DNA of 64,000 nt from UBA4971 sp029551185 (GCA_035593725.1 DAOSZN010000010.1:11174-75173); one strand, 5' to 3'; positions 24,796 through 34,545 are shown, counted from the stretch's first letter. The notes: a model not told the origin generated them from the letters alone. A program made the numbers and translations.

Positions 24796-24830
24796 CTCCG
24801 GCTTATGTCTGGAAGGAGGTCGGCGGCTGT

Positions 24831-25778
24831 ATGGCTAATTATGTAAAAATCAGTGTCACCGGCGCGAGATCATACTCAGCTATTGATGACGTTAAGCTCG
24901 AAGATGTTTTTCGTGGAACAATCAGACATTGGAAGGATGAGTTGGACCGACTGCTCCCGGATGAGCCGGATCTGATAGTTCTTCCTGAGTGCTGTGATCA
25001 TCCAAGAGATCTGTCTGAATCTTTAAGACCGGCTTTTTATCCTGCCAGAGGTAATCGGATATTTGACTTTTTCTGCGGAGTTGCCAAGAATCATAACTGC
25101 TACATTACGTACCCGACAATCAGAGAACTGGATGACGGGACGAGAAACTCTATCATTATTATTGATCGACAAGGTAAGATAGCGGGGATTTATAACAAGA
25201 ATCACGTTGTGCCGCCTCCTCCCGGAGTTAAAGATCGAACCGAGGAAGGTCTCTGCGGTAAGGATGCCCCCCTGATTGATTGTGATTTTGGTCGGGTAGG
25301 GTGTGCTATCTGTTTTGACCTGAACTTTAACGAGCTACGGTTAAAGTATGTGGAGTCAAAGCCTGATTTATTAATCTTCTCTTCAGCGTATCATGGTGGG
25401 TTGATGCAAAACTACTGGGCGTACTCTTGCAGGGCCCATTTTGCGTCCGCAGTCTCAGATTTGCCTTGTTCAATTATCTCCCCTGTTGGGGAGCTCATTG
25501 GCTCCAGCACCAGTTACTTTCATTTTACTACGACTACAGTTAATCTTGATTGTTGTATTGCACACCTGGACTATAATTGGGATCGTCTTAGAGCAATGAA
25601 GAATAAGTACGGCACTAAGGTCACAATAACCGACCCCAGTTACTTGGGCTCAGTACTGATATCCAGTGAAACCCAGGAGTTAACGGCAAAAGAGATGGCC
25701 CGAGAATTTGAGATCGAGCTTCTAGATGATTATATGGCAAGAGCGTTAGCTCATCGGCGTGATCATATCGAGCCTTAA
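24831..25778 (+). CDS. Nitrilase-superfamily carbon-nitrogen hydrolase
   Basis: A 315-residue C-N hydrolase, probably an amidase acting on a small amide or N-carbamoyl compound. The catalytic triad is visible: Glu in LIVLPECCD near residue 49, Lys in YNKNHVVPPPPG near 122, and Cys in VGCAICFDLNFNELR near 160. ATG 24831 with AAGGAGG nearby is preferred over the upstream ATG 24780, which falls inside the preceding hairpin. The specific substrate is unknown; its place after an ABC binding protein suggests it acts on an imported amide. Confidence 0.85.
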   Translation: MANYVKISVTGARSYSAIDDVKLEDVFRGTIRHWKDELDRLLPDEPDLIVLPECCDHPRDLSESLRPAFYPARGNRIFDFFCGVAKNHNCYITYPTIRELDDGTRNSIIIIDRQGKIAGIYNKNHVVPPPPGVKDRTEEGLCGKDAPLIDCDFGRVGCAICFDLNFNELRLKYVESKPDLLIFSSAYHGGLMQNYWAYSCRAHFASAVSDLPCSIISPVGELIGSSTSYFHFTTTTVNLDCCIAHLDYNWDRLRAMKNKYGTKVTITDPSYLGSVLISSETQELTAKEMAREFEIELLDDYMARALAHRRDHIEP

Positions 25779-25839
25779 GAGCCCTACAAGAAACTCGGTT
25801 TCGCAACGTGTTTGGATTGCACTGCTTTTTGCCAAAATA

Positions 25840-25862
25840 AAGGGAAGGCCCGGCCTTCCCTT
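25840..25862. terminator. Compact terminator-like hairpin
   Basis: AAGGGAAGGCC and GGCCTTCCCTT are perfect inverted repeats separated by a single base; about nine pairs would form in practice. It lies between the nitrilase and esterase genes. A-rich sequence precedes it and TTACAT follows. Confidence 0.6.
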
Positions 25863-25891
25863 ACATATATAGTCACTTGGAGGGGTGTGCA

Positions 25892-26965
25892 GTGGGCTAT
25901 ATCAATCTCAAGGACATTTCGTTAGATTCTTTACGCCATGTCATCGAGGAAAAGCAGGGATTACAACGTAGAGAGACAGAAGACTACTTAAGAAAGCTAT
26001 GTGTGGCAGGTTATTCTGAAAGGCAGGAGAAACTGTGGAACAGGGATTATTCTTCTCTTGAGAAATACCTGGCTTCAGTAGAACCCAATAGAAGACGCTG
26101 GGAGGATGCGTTAGGCTACCGAAATTTCATCCCGGAAGGCGATCTTGATCCTATAGCCGAACCTTACTTTGAGGATGATCACGTAATCGCAAATTGGATT
26201 TCAGTGCGTTTTAGTGGATACCTTCGCTGCAGGGCAATACTTGCCTTGCCCAAGTCGCGTCCGCCCAAGATTCCCCTTATAGTATCGCCACCCGGCTACA
26301 CGTCAGCGCCTGATTACACATTTCTGAGCTATTCCGGGAGATTCCGGGAAAGCAGTGGTTACCGGTGGCTTCAAAATGGCTTTGCGGTCCTGGCCCTGCT
26401 CCATATTACTGAGGCAAAACCCAGAGCTAGATACACCAGAATGTCCCTGCTTCTGGGGGGAACGCTGTTTGGGCTTGAGATTGCCAAGCTAAAACGTCTC
26501 TTAGACTATGTACTGACGTTGGAGCCAATTGACTGTGAGCGTGTCGCGATGTGGGGAGTAAGCTTGGGTGGGGCATATACACTTATCACGCTTCCTATAG
26601 AGAAACGCATTAAGGCAGGGGTAATATCCGCCTACTTCAACTACAGACTTGCGAAGATGGCAGTGGAAGATATTCGCTACACCAGTTATCTTTCGACTGA
26701 GGAAGAACATGCATTCATTCCCGGCTGGATTCGGGAGTTTTCTGACCAGGATCTTGTCTCGCTTATTTGTCCGAAACCTCTCATGGTTCAAACGGGCAAG
26801 GCTGATCCGGTTTCATGGTGGCCTGATGTTGTTGAGGAATTTGAGGCAGGAAAAACCCACTACGAGAGGCTTGGTTGCCCTGAACGACTGCAGATGGATC
26901 TCCACGAAGGGGGACATGAGATCCGATGTAATACCGGGATTGAATTCCTGAAACGTTGGCTGTGA
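25892..26965 (+). CDS. Alpha/beta hydrolase (acetyl-esterase/dienelactone hydrolase-like)
   Basis: A 357-residue alpha/beta hydrolase. The nucleophile elbow is MWGVSLGGAYTLI (Ser near residue 220). A likely acid is in GKADPVSWWPDVVEEF near 310 and the catalytic histidine in HEGGHEIR near 340. A conserved oxyanion-side segment, IVSPPGYTSAPDYTF, is near 130. These features match the acetyl xylan esterase/AXE1-like and DLH groups. GTG 25892 has GGAGGGG upstream and is preferred to TTG 25877. It may deacetylate a sugar handled by this island. Confidence 0.78.
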   Translation: MGYINLKDISLDSLRHVIEEKQGLQRRETEDYLRKLCVAGYSERQEKLWNRDYSSLEKYLASVEPNRRRWEDALGYRNFIPEGDLDPIAEPYFEDDHVIANWISVRFSGYLRCRAILALPKSRPPKIPLIVSPPGYTSAPDYTFLSYSGRFRESSGYRWLQNGFAVLALLHITEAKPRARYTRMSLLLGGTLFGLEIAKLKRLLDYVLTLEPIDCERVAMWGVSLGGAYTLITLPIEKRIKAGVISAYFNYRLAKMAVEDIRYTSYLSTEEEHAFIPGWIREFSDQDLVSLICPKPLMVQTGKADPVSWWPDVVEEFEAGKTHYERLGCPERLQMDLHEGGHEIRCNTGIEFLKRWL

Positions 26966-27053
26966 ATTTCGCTCTAAACGGCTTGCTCCTCGCTCCCTCA
27001 GGCAATAGGAGACGTGAGTTTTCTCTTGTTGCCCTGCGGGAGTCTTTCTGTCT

Positions 27054-27518
27054 CTACGCTAAATCCTTTTGTCTGTCTGCCAGACGGGAAACCACGGTGC
27101 CGACAAGTCCTCCTATCCCTAAGAACCATTCCAAAGGCAAGATGGGCTGCCCTGGGTTTGCAATATGAAATATCATTATACTGACGGGAAAACATAGGAC
27201 TTCATATGAAAGTATTTTTGAGAATCGTCGGAAAAGCAGTTCTTGGCAGATTCCTGCCGTGAAGGATTCGACTACGTATATAATGAGCGCAATCAATCCC
27301 ATGGCAGACAAAACTATTATGCCATAGCCGGCAAGGACCTTGCCCAACGGTCGTGTGTTGCCTGACTGAGCACTCTGCTTCAATCCCTCTGAAATTCCGG
27401 TGAATACAAGGCTTCTCTGGGTGAGTTGGATTACGAAGAGGACAAAGCCTACGGCAATTGCAATCGACAACAGCCCAAGAACAACTGTGGAAAACCGTGT
27501 GCGCGTTTGCCTTTTCAC
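27054..27518 (-). CDS. Small membrane protein, unknown
   Basis: A 154-residue protein with about three hydrophobic segments (VVLGLLSIAIAVGFVLFVIQ, GIIVLSAMGLIALIIYVVES, and one near the C-terminus around FLGIGGLVGTVVS), a basic N-terminus (MKRQTRTR) and a basic tail. GTG 27518 with AGGAGA upstream is preferred to TTG 27551. I recognise no family. It is the only minus-strand gene in the 21-43 kb island and converges with the esterase gene. Confidence 0.6.
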   Translation of the reverse strand: MKRQTRTRFSTVVLGLLSIAIAVGFVLFVIQLTQRSLVFTGISEGLKQSAQSGNTRPLGKVLAGYGIIVLSAMGLIALIIYVVESFTAGICQELLFRRFSKILSYEVLCFPVSIMIFHIANPGQPILPLEWFLGIGGLVGTVVSRLADRQKDLA

Positions 27519-27902
27519 TTGTTCATCTCTCCTAGATCGGGAGTCAGTCAAGCAATGCTAACCATATTGATGAGTCTGTCAGTATCTTACCACATAACTT
27601 CAGCTACGGGGAAGATGCAGTCTAAGGGAAAGAAGGAGTTCAAAGCCTGCTGCAGGCTTTCAGACAGGTGTTTGTGGCGCTTCCACACATCGTTGTGCTA
27701 ATTTTCATTTACACATCAGGCACGAAAGTACATGTGTACTACAATAATCCAAAGGATCTCCAAGCATAAATGGTGAAGTCGCATCATAAATCCAAACGTT
27801 CAGGTATCGTAATTTGCTGTTTTGTGGATACAAGAAGTTTTGGAAAGAGAGTCTCAGTATATATCAGCATATAGAGATATAGTCGAAGACGAGGGATTCC
27901 GC
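27519..27902. other. Intergenic region with a perfect hairpin
   Basis: Separates the divergent membrane protein and kinase genes. AAAGCCTG (27642-27649) and CAGGCTTT (27653-27660) make an 8-bp palindromic hairpin. No promoter consensus could be fixed. An in-frame extension of the kinase gene to TTG 27822 has no RBS. Confidence 0.4.
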
Positions 27903-28982
27903 ATGAGAGGTGCCTGCTATATGCATCCACAAGGATATACTGAATCCGGTTGTTCGAGGACGGAGGAATGGAGGCCGGAGGAAATCTTATTCCATTATGG
28001 TTTTTTTCCCGTAGATAAAGTGATCCCTCTTAAAGGCGGTACTGCAAACAGCAATTTCCTTGTGGAAGCTGCAGGCAAACGTTTAGTGTTAAGAGTTAGG
28101 AACCTCAACTATTCAAAGGAGAGCTCAGTCTTATACGAACAGGCATACCTTAATCATCTTTCTCTAAAAGGCTTGCCTGTTCCCATTCGGCAAAGGACCA
28201 AGGATGAGTCCGGTTTTGTATGGCATAACGGGAGAATATGTGAGGTCTTTACATTTTTGGAAGGGGAGGCCTTTGACCCTACGAATTGGGAGGACCTGCG
28301 TTCAACCGGGTTATTCCTTGGCAAACTGCACAATGCATCCGGGGACTTCATCCCCCCGTGCAGAAAGGATATACCTCGTTATGATGATCCTTGTCTTTCC
28401 ATGCTGATGCTGGACTCTTTGGACAATACGCCTGACTGCACTGGAATTGGTAAAAACGCAAAACAGGATATTGAGTACCTGAAGAGCCAGTTGAATAAGA
28501 TCATGAGTGAACTTCCGGACCCGGTATATTATTCGCTTCCTAAAGCTGTAGTTCATGGGGACTTCCATCCGGCCAATTTGTGCTTTAGGGATCATGCTGT
28601 TGCAGCAATTTTTGATTTTGACTGGGTTAGCGTACAGCCCAGGCTCAGGGACATTGCAGACGGAATTCTCTATTTTGCTGCCAAACGGAAGGCTCCTATT
28701 GACGGAAATGACATCTACTCGCTTACTCAGGTATGCAGTATGAGTCTTGAGAGGTCTTGTGCCTTTGTCAATGCATATAAAGAAGCATCTTTTGATAGTC
28801 TCTGTGATGCTGAATTAAGGGCTCTTCCATCTTTCCTGAGGGCCAGATGGATTCATAGCAGACTACAGGCCACTCAGAAAGTGCCCATGTGTGAAAAAGT
28901 AAAGGTGCTGACAAACGAAGTAAGGGGCCCGCTTGAATGGCTGGATGAACACGAAGATGCGCTTATATGGGACTTGGCTTAA
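27903..28982 (+). CDS. APH/CotS-type small-molecule kinase
   Basis: A 359-residue phosphotransferase of the aminoglycoside phosphotransferase/homoserine kinase II fold. The nucleotide region (PLKGGTANSNFLVEAAGKRLVLRV) is near residue 40, the catalytic loop AVVHGDFHPANLCF near 215 and the metal site IFDFDWVS near 235. Members phosphorylate hydroxyls on sugars, amino alcohols or antibiotics. ATG 27903 with GAGGG upstream is preferred to TTG 27822. It heads a run with an enolase-type enzyme and two oxidoreductases, so its substrate is likely a sugar or amino-sugar intermediate. Confidence 0.78.
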   Translation: MRGACYMHPQGYTESGCSRTEEWRPEEILFHYGFFPVDKVIPLKGGTANSNFLVEAAGKRLVLRVRNLNYSKESSVLYEQAYLNHLSLKGLPVPIRQRTKDESGFVWHNGRICEVFTFLEGEAFDPTNWEDLRSTGLFLGKLHNASGDFIPPCRKDIPRYDDPCLSMLMLDSLDNTPDCTGIGKNAKQDIEYLKSQLNKIMSELPDPVYYSLPKAVVHGDFHPANLCFRDHAVAAIFDFDWVSVQPRLRDIADGILYFAAKRKAPIDGNDIYSLTQVCSMSLERSCAFVNAYKEASFDSLCDAELRALPSFLRARWIHSRLQATQKVPMCEKVKVLTNEVRGPLEWLDEHEDALIWDLA

Positions 28983-29001
28983 TTGTGGGAGGCAGGATAG
29001 C

Positions 29002-30378
29002 ATGAGATCAGACATAAGGATTTTAAATGTAGACTGCGAGTTCAAGGATGAGGTTTTCAGAGTGCCTTTGGCCTTTGGATCGGGTGTGATTGATAGTATT
29101 ACCTCGTTTACTGTACGTGTAGAAGTGGAAAACCGAATCGGTAATCATGCAACCGGTGTTGGAAATGTTCTTCTAAGCGATCTTTGGGCTTTTCTCGCAC
29201 ATAACGTAAGTCATGAAAGAAAAGACACGGCTATGCGAGAGGTAGGACGCTTGTATGCAAGGAAAATCTTGGATTATCAGGAATATGCCCATCCTCTCGA
29301 TATCTATCTTGAAACTATCGAAGATCTTAAGACAATCGCTCGTCAAGTAGAAGCGGAACTTGGCTTGGAATCCCCCATACCTTTGCTCGCAGCTAAATTA
29401 TGCGCATCTCCCGTTGATGCGGCTATCCATGATGCCTTCGGCAGAGTAAACGGCATATCATCGTACGACGGTTACGGACCGGAATTCATGTCCAGGGATT
29501 TAGGCGTCTATCTTGGTCCTGAATTCAAAGGCAGATATCTGGCGGATTATATCAAGAAATCATATGAACCCTATATCCCTGTCTTTCACCTTGTGGGCGG
29601 CAAAGATCGATTAAGACAAAGCGAAATAACCGGTTCAGATCCTGAGGATGGTTTTCCTGTAAGCCTTGATGAATGGATAAAGAAGGATGGGATCTTTTGT
29701 TTCAAGATAAAACTGAGAGGAAATGATCTTGCCTGGGACATTCAGCGCATTGCTGATATCAATGAAGTAGTCAAAGAAAATGTCCTATTCATGGGCACTG
29801 ATAGTGGCTCCTCAGGATCATGCAGGTTTTTTTATTCAGTGGATACCAATGAGATGTGTGAAAGTCCTGAATATATGATTGAGCTCTTAGAGAAAGTCAG
29901 GGAGTATAGCCCTGAAGCATTTCAGGCAATTCTCTATCTTGAACAGCCTACTGAGCGCGACCTTAGTGCCCATAGATTTGACATGAAAAAACTTGCAGCG
30001 ATCAAGCCGGTCTTAATCGATGAAAGCGTGACAGATCTGGAGTCTATAGATGTAGCGCATGATCTGGGCTGGTCAGGCGTTGCCCTTAAGACCTGCAAAG
30101 GTCAATCTTTTACACTCCTCAGTCTTGCAAAATGCCGGAGTCTGGGGATGATGTATTCTGTTCAGGACCTCACAAATCCCGGCTTTTCCCTTATTCAATC
30201 GGTGGGGCTTGCGTCACGCATATGCCCTGTAAAGGGGGTGGAGTACAACTCGCGCCAATACATTCCCCTTGCAGATCGAGAGATTCAGAAGATACACAAA
30301 GACGTTTTTGAGGTGCGGAAAGGACGTGTAGGCACGGCTAGCCTTGATGCCTTAGGTTTAGGCTATCGATGCGGTTAA
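29002..30378 (+). CDS. Enolase-superfamily enzyme (mandelate racemase/muconate lactonizing group)
   Basis: A 458-residue protein with the enolase-superfamily layout. An N-terminal capping domain is followed by a barrel with the Lys pair FKIKLRGND near residue 230, metal-binding acid positions in MGTDSGSSG, YLEQPTER and LIDESVTD, and GVALKTCKGQ before the C-terminal strands. Such enzymes abstract a proton alpha to a carboxylate, giving dehydration or epimerisation of sugar acids. ATG 29002 has GGGAGG upstream. Its length is somewhat above the usual 370-430. It suggests that the pathway passes through a sugar acid. Confidence 0.75.
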   Translation: MRSDIRILNVDCEFKDEVFRVPLAFGSGVIDSITSFTVRVEVENRIGNHATGVGNVLLSDLWAFLAHNVSHERKDTAMREVGRLYARKILDYQEYAHPLDIYLETIEDLKTIARQVEAELGLESPIPLLAAKLCASPVDAAIHDAFGRVNGISSYDGYGPEFMSRDLGVYLGPEFKGRYLADYIKKSYEPYIPVFHLVGGKDRLRQSEITGSDPEDGFPVSLDEWIKKDGIFCFKIKLRGNDLAWDIQRIADINEVVKENVLFMGTDSGSSGSCRFFYSVDTNEMCESPEYMIELLEKVREYSPEAFQAILYLEQPTERDLSAHRFDMKKLAAIKPVLIDESVTDLESIDVAHDLGWSGVALKTCKGQSFTLLSLAKCRSLGMMYSVQDLTNPGFSLIQSVGLASRICPVKGVEYNSRQYIPLADREIQKIHKDVFEVRKGRVGTASLDALGLGYRCG

Positions 30379-30440
30379 CTGCGTAGAGTGCCGATATTGT
30401 CTATCGTGCAATAAATGGTCTTAATGATGAGGTGATATAA

Positions 30441-31361
30441 ATGTTTAATATCGGTGTAGTAGATCTTGATACATCGCATCCGGTTGCCTGGGTCCCGAAG
30501 ATCAACGCGTATGACGACATGAGAGTAACTGCTGTGTGGGATTCAGGGGCTGTCAATCCAAGAAAATACGTAGAAGAATTTGCTGAGGAAAACCAGGTTG
30601 ATACTATAGCAGAAAGCGTTGAAGCAATGGTCCCACTCGTAGATGCAGCCATCATACATGGAGTGGATTGGGATGTTCATGTAGATAAGGCAGCCCCGTT
30701 TATCGAGGCAGGGAAACCGGTTCTCATAGACAAGCCGATGGTTGGGAAAATGCAGGACGTGGACAGGCTCATCGCGTTGCAGAAAAAGCATCCTGATGTG
30801 CCCATCATGGGTGGATCCAGTGTTCGATTCTCACAGGAGATTGCTGCACTGAAAGCACAGAAGAATGAGTTGGGAGATATCATATTTGCGTTTGCAAGTG
30901 GGCCTGGAGACTTCTTTAGCTATGGCATACATACAATTGAAATGTTTCAGGGGTTTTTGGGCGCAGGTGTAAAGAGTGTGAGATACTTGGGTGCTAAGAA
31001 GAAGAGTGAGTTCTTTGAAGCCGTATATTTTGACGGCACCATCGTCGTTTATCAGATGACCGCTCCGACACATGAATGGTTTTTCAGTATTTCTACATCA
31101 AAAGGTATCAAGTCAACCTTTGTTGATGCATCAAAAATATATGATGCCATAATTGAGCAGTTCCACAAGATGCTTTGTAATGGACAGGCCCCGCTTCCGA
31201 TTGAAGACTTTTTAGAAGCAGTCAAGATTCAGCTTGCTGCCAGGATTGCCCGGGGTACAAGCATGCCTGTTTATCTCGATGAATTGCCATATGATGAAGG
31301 GTTCGACGGCAAAGCCTATACAACTCAATACCGAATTGGCAAGTGGGGAGGGAAATACTAG
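30441..31361 (+). CDS. Gfo/Idh/MocA-family oxidoreductase-like protein
   Basis: A 306-residue member of the Gfo/Idh/MocA family with an atypical nucleotide-binding start (FNIGVVDLDTSHPVAWVPKI instead of a clear GxGxxG). GKPVLIDKPMVGKMQDVDRL near residue 93 corresponds to the family's EKP motif. The changed dinucleotide loop raises the chance that it is a non-canonical or non-redox member. ATG 30441 has GAGGTGAT upstream. Its stop touches the start of the next oxidoreductase, so the two are co-translated and may work together. Confidence 0.75.
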   Translation: MFNIGVVDLDTSHPVAWVPKINAYDDMRVTAVWDSGAVNPRKYVEEFAEENQVDTIAESVEAMVPLVDAAIIHGVDWDVHVDKAAPFIEAGKPVLIDKPMVGKMQDVDRLIALQKKHPDVPIMGGSSVRFSQEIAALKAQKNELGDIIFAFASGPGDFFSYGIHTIEMFQGFLGAGVKSVRYLGAKKKSEFFEAVYFDGTIVVYQMTAPTHEWFFSISTSKGIKSTFVDASKIYDAIIEQFHKMLCNGQAPLPIEDFLEAVKIQLAARIARGTSMPVYLDELPYDEGFDGKAYTTQYRIGKWGGKY

Positions 31362-32312
31362 ATGAAGAAAGTGAATGTGGGACTGGTTGGAGCGGGAATC
31401 ATGGCTAATTCAGTTCATTATCCATCTCTTGCGGAGTTTCCCGATGTTAACATGGTGTCTCTATGCGATATTGTAGAGGACAAGCTCAATAACACTGCAG
31501 ACAAGTTTGGGATACCAAATAGGTACTCTGACTACCGTGAGATGATAGACAAAGAGCCTCTGGAAGCCGTATACATTCTAATGCCTCCGCATCAGTTGTT
31601 TGATATTACTGTTTATGCTCTCAAGAAGGGGCTTCATGTCTTCATTGAGAAGCCACCTGCAGTTACCACGTTTCAGATTAAGTCCCTGGAGAGGATTGCA
31701 CGCAAGAACGGGTGTATCACTATGGTAGGTTTTAATCGAAGATACATTCCAATGATGACTTATGCCAAAGATTACGTGGAGAAACATGGAACAATAAATC
31801 AAGTAGTGGCTACATTTTATAAGCGAAGCTCTGCCGTGTATTACGACGGCGCAGTGGATGTGATTGGCTGTGATGCCATTCACGCTGTGGATGCTCTTCG
31901 GTGGATGGCAGGAAGCGACGTTGCTGACGCAGTGTGTCTTGTTGGCCAGTGTGAAGATGTCGTGCCTAATAGCTGGAACGCTATTGTGCGCTTTGAAAAT
32001 GGCGTGTCCGGCGTTTTGCTGACCAATTGGAATGTGGGGACAAGGGTTCATACATTTGAAATCCATGCTCCGGGTGTCAGCGCTTTCCTGAATCCTGATG
32101 ACAAGGGATATCTCTATAAAGATGATGAAGTCACAACTCTTGACACAAGAGAAATCGCAAATAGCTCGGAGAATTACAAGTACTATGGTTTTTTCCAAGA
32201 ATCCCGTCACTTTATTGACTGTATAAAGTCCGGCGAGGAGCCATCTAGTAGTTTCAGGGATGCTGTGAAAACTATGGAATTAGTGGATATGCTAAGGACC
32301 ACTGTGATTTAA
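31362..32312 (+). CDS. Gfo/Idh/MocA-family oxidoreductase
   Basis: A 316-residue NAD(P)-dependent oxidoreductase with the nucleotide-binding loop VGLVGAGIMANSVHYPSL at residue 5, the catalytic-lysine motif HVFIEKPPAVTT near 93 and GFNRRYIPMM near 120. Members oxidise secondary hydroxyls of sugars or inositols. It directly abuts the preceding gene. A strong hairpin follows 37 bases after the stop, ending this transcription unit. Confidence 0.86.
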   Translation: MKKVNVGLVGAGIMANSVHYPSLAEFPDVNMVSLCDIVEDKLNNTADKFGIPNRYSDYREMIDKEPLEAVYILMPPHQLFDITVYALKKGLHVFIEKPPAVTTFQIKSLERIARKNGCITMVGFNRRYIPMMTYAKDYVEKHGTINQVVATFYKRSSAVYYDGAVDVIGCDAIHAVDALRWMAGSDVADAVCLVGQCEDVVPNSWNAIVRFENGVSGVLLTNWNVGTRVHTFEIHAPGVSAFLNPDDKGYLYKDDEVTTLDTREIANSSENYKYYGFFQESRHFIDCIKSGEEPSSSFRDAVKTMELVDMLRTTVI

Positions 32313-32349
32313 ATGGAAATGGTCTTCGATGGGAATGTGGCTGTTAGCC

Positions 32350-32391
32350 GTGAATGCAGGAAGAGAACGCTTTCACCCTTCCTGCATTCAC
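32350..32391. terminator. 14-bp perfect hairpin before the AraC regulator gene
   Basis: GTGAATGCAGGAAG (32350-32363) pairs with CTTCCTGCATTCAC (32378-32391) around a 14-base loop. It closes the kinase-oxidoreductase unit. A T-run is not obvious. Confidence 0.7.
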
Positions 32392-32465
32392 AGCCGGTCT
32401 CTTATAAGTACGCTTGTGTCTTTCATAGTATAATCAAAGCGAAAAGACTACCTGGGAATGGGGTT

Positions 32466-33416
32466 ATGACAATGTCCAAAAGACACGAGCGTGAGCGCAA
32501 GATGCCGGATCTTGTGGAGGTTCCGGAAGAATCACGTTTTCAGAAGGTGCTGAGACAGTTTTCTAAGGAGTTGCCGGTGGACTTCAATATTCATATCATC
32601 AATCTTTTGGAAGTTGAATGGCAACCTCAATGTGTAATTGGTAACCATGCTCATGATTACTGGCAGGTGTTTTATGTCATAAGCGGTGCCACTGAATTGC
32701 TTTTCGATATGGATAAGAGGTTTTTCCTAAAGGGCCACGATTTAGTGCTGGTTGAGCCTGGGGTCTTCCATGAGTTCAGGCAGAGCCAAGGTCTTACATG
32801 TCGTCTGTTTGATGTGAAGTTTAATTTCTCTGCACCTCCGGAAGTTCTTCCGGTGTTCAAGGAAAGCAGTGGCGTAATACGCGATAGGTACGGGCTGTCA
32901 AATGCTATTTCGAGGATTCTGGAAGAAGTGGCTGCCGAAAGAAGCGGATGGGAAGCAGAAGTAATGCTGTCTTTTATGAGTTTTGTGATAAAGGTTTTTC
33001 GCATATCAGCAGAACGTCAGCCTGAATCTATGAATGACCGCAGTGATGAAATGCTCAAGTTCTTCGATCCGGAGCTGCAGGAGATTGCCCAAAAAACGAA
33101 ACGATATATAGATACTCACTACGCGGAAGACCTCAATAGGGAAAAAATCGCTGGTCACGTGTTTGTCAGTCCCAGCTACCTTTCAAGGATCTTTCAGGTT
33201 TGCACGGGATATTCTCTCATCGACTATCTGACAAAGGTTCGTATTGACCAGGCAAAGAAGCTGCTTCATGAAACACAGATTTCCGTGACCGAGGTATCAA
33301 GACAAGTAGGCTATAAGAGTCCTCAGTATTTTTCAAGAGTATTCAAGAAAAGAGAGGGTATACCACCAATTGAATATCGAACCAACTGGATTATGTATAA
33401 TATGGAATCCGAATAA
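32466..33416 (+). CDS. AraC-family transcriptional regulator with cupin sensor
   Basis: A 316-residue regulator. The N-terminal part is a cupin-type sugar-sensing domain (NHAHDYWQVFYVISGATELL near residue 64, then GVFHEFRQSQ). The C-terminal AraC HTH pair is clear (NREKIAGHVFVSPSYLSRIF near 225, then EVSRQVGYKSPQYFSRVFKK near 277). ATG 32466 (or 32472) has GGGAATGGGG upstream; the frame is open back to 32313 but that part crosses the upstream hairpin. It lies just ahead of the ABC permease genes and probably controls importer and catabolic genes in response to the imported sugar. Confidence 0.9.
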   Translation: MTMSKRHERERKMPDLVEVPEESRFQKVLRQFSKELPVDFNIHIINLLEVEWQPQCVIGNHAHDYWQVFYVISGATELLFDMDKRFFLKGHDLVLVEPGVFHEFRQSQGLTCRLFDVKFNFSAPPEVLPVFKESSGVIRDRYGLSNAISRILEEVAAERSGWEAEVMLSFMSFVIKVFRISAERQPESMNDRSDEMLKFFDPELQEIAQKTKRYIDTHYAEDLNREKIAGHVFVSPSYLSRIFQVCTGYSLIDYLTKVRIDQAKKLLHETQISVTEVSRQVGYKSPQYFSRVFKKREGIPPIEYRTNWIMYNMESE

Positions 33417-33551
33417 CAAGAATCGTATCTGTCTCTAATTGTACTAAGCTTATTGCCGGTACAGATACGTCATCTTCATTATAAATATAAGCGGTAAGAT
33501 TTTAAGGAACAAAAAGAAAGAAACCAGGCAGATAGGGAAGGAGGTAAAATA

Positions 33552-34535
33552 TTGACCAGCTATATTTTGAAGCGCGTTCTCTATGCAATTCCAACGCTTA
33601 TTCTTATCTCCATCGTTTCATTTGTTATCATCCAGCTTCCGCCGGGCGATTTCCTTACTTCCTATGTTGCGCAACTGAGTCAAGCCGGAGAGATGGTGGA
33701 TGAAGCTACAATCGCTGCACTTAATAAGCGCTATGGACTTGATCAGCCTGTCTATATTCAGTACTTCAAGTGGGTGTGGGGGATGCTGCACGGAGACTTC
33801 GGGCAGTCATTTGAGTGGAATAGACCGGTAGGTTCGTTAATCTGGGAACGGCTTGCATTTACAGTAGTAATTTCATTAGCCACAATGGTCTTCACATGGA
33901 TAGTTGCGTTCCCGATTGGAGTTTATTCTGCGACTCATCAGTATTCAGCCGGAGACTATATCGTTTCATTCATCGGATTTATTGGAATTGCTATACCTCA
34001 GTTCATGCTGGCCCTAATCCTCATGTGGATTGCGTATGCATACTTTGGCCAAAGTGTCGGGGGCTTATTCTCACCTGCATATGTAGATGCAGCCTGGAGT
34101 TGGGCGAAGCTTGTAGACATGCTCAAGCACCTTTGGATACCGGTGGTTATTGTTGGAATGAGTGGCACTGCAGGTCTAATCCGCACATTCAGAGCAAACC
34201 TGCTTGATGAATTGAACAAACCCTATGTGACTACGGCAAGAGCTAAGGGGGTTCCAGAGAGGAGATTGCTCTACAAGTATCCTGTAAGGGTTGCAATGAT
34301 CCCTTTCATCAGCACTGTTGGATGGTCGTTGCCTGCATTAATCTCCGGCGAGACCATTACGTCAGTAGTGTTGAGTTTGCCTACTACAGGACCTTTACTT
34401 TTACGGGCTCTTCAAAGTCAGGATATGTATCTGGCAGGCAGTTTCATTATGGTCCTAAGTGTATTGACAGTCATAGGGACACTGGTTTCTGATATATTGC
34501 TTGCTTGGGTAGATCCTAGAATACGGTACGAGTAG
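33552..34535 (+). CDS. Oligopeptide-type ABC importer permease (DppB/OppB-like)
   Basis: A 327-residue permease of the DppB class. It begins with the typical TSYILKRVLYAIPTLILISI, has RYGLDQPVYIQYFKWVWGML near residue 58, and carries the cytoplasmic coupling motif TTARAKGVPERRLLYKYPVR near 225, with about six membrane segments. TTG 33552 follows AAGGAGGTAAAATA. It pairs with the DppC-like gene 10 bases downstream. Confidence 0.92.
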   Translation: MTSYILKRVLYAIPTLILISIVSFVIIQLPPGDFLTSYVAQLSQAGEMVDEATIAALNKRYGLDQPVYIQYFKWVWGMLHGDFGQSFEWNRPVGSLIWERLAFTVVISLATMVFTWIVAFPIGVYSATHQYSAGDYIVSFIGFIGIAIPQFMLALILMWIAYAYFGQSVGGLFSPAYVDAAWSWAKLVDMLKHLWIPVVIVGMSGTAGLIRTFRANLLDELNKPYVTTARAKGVPERRLLYKYPVRVAMIPFISTVGWSLPALISGETITSVVLSLPTTGPLLLRALQSQDMYLAGSFIMVLSVLTVIGTLVSDILLAWVDPRIRYE

Positions 34536-34545
34536 GGGGATACCT

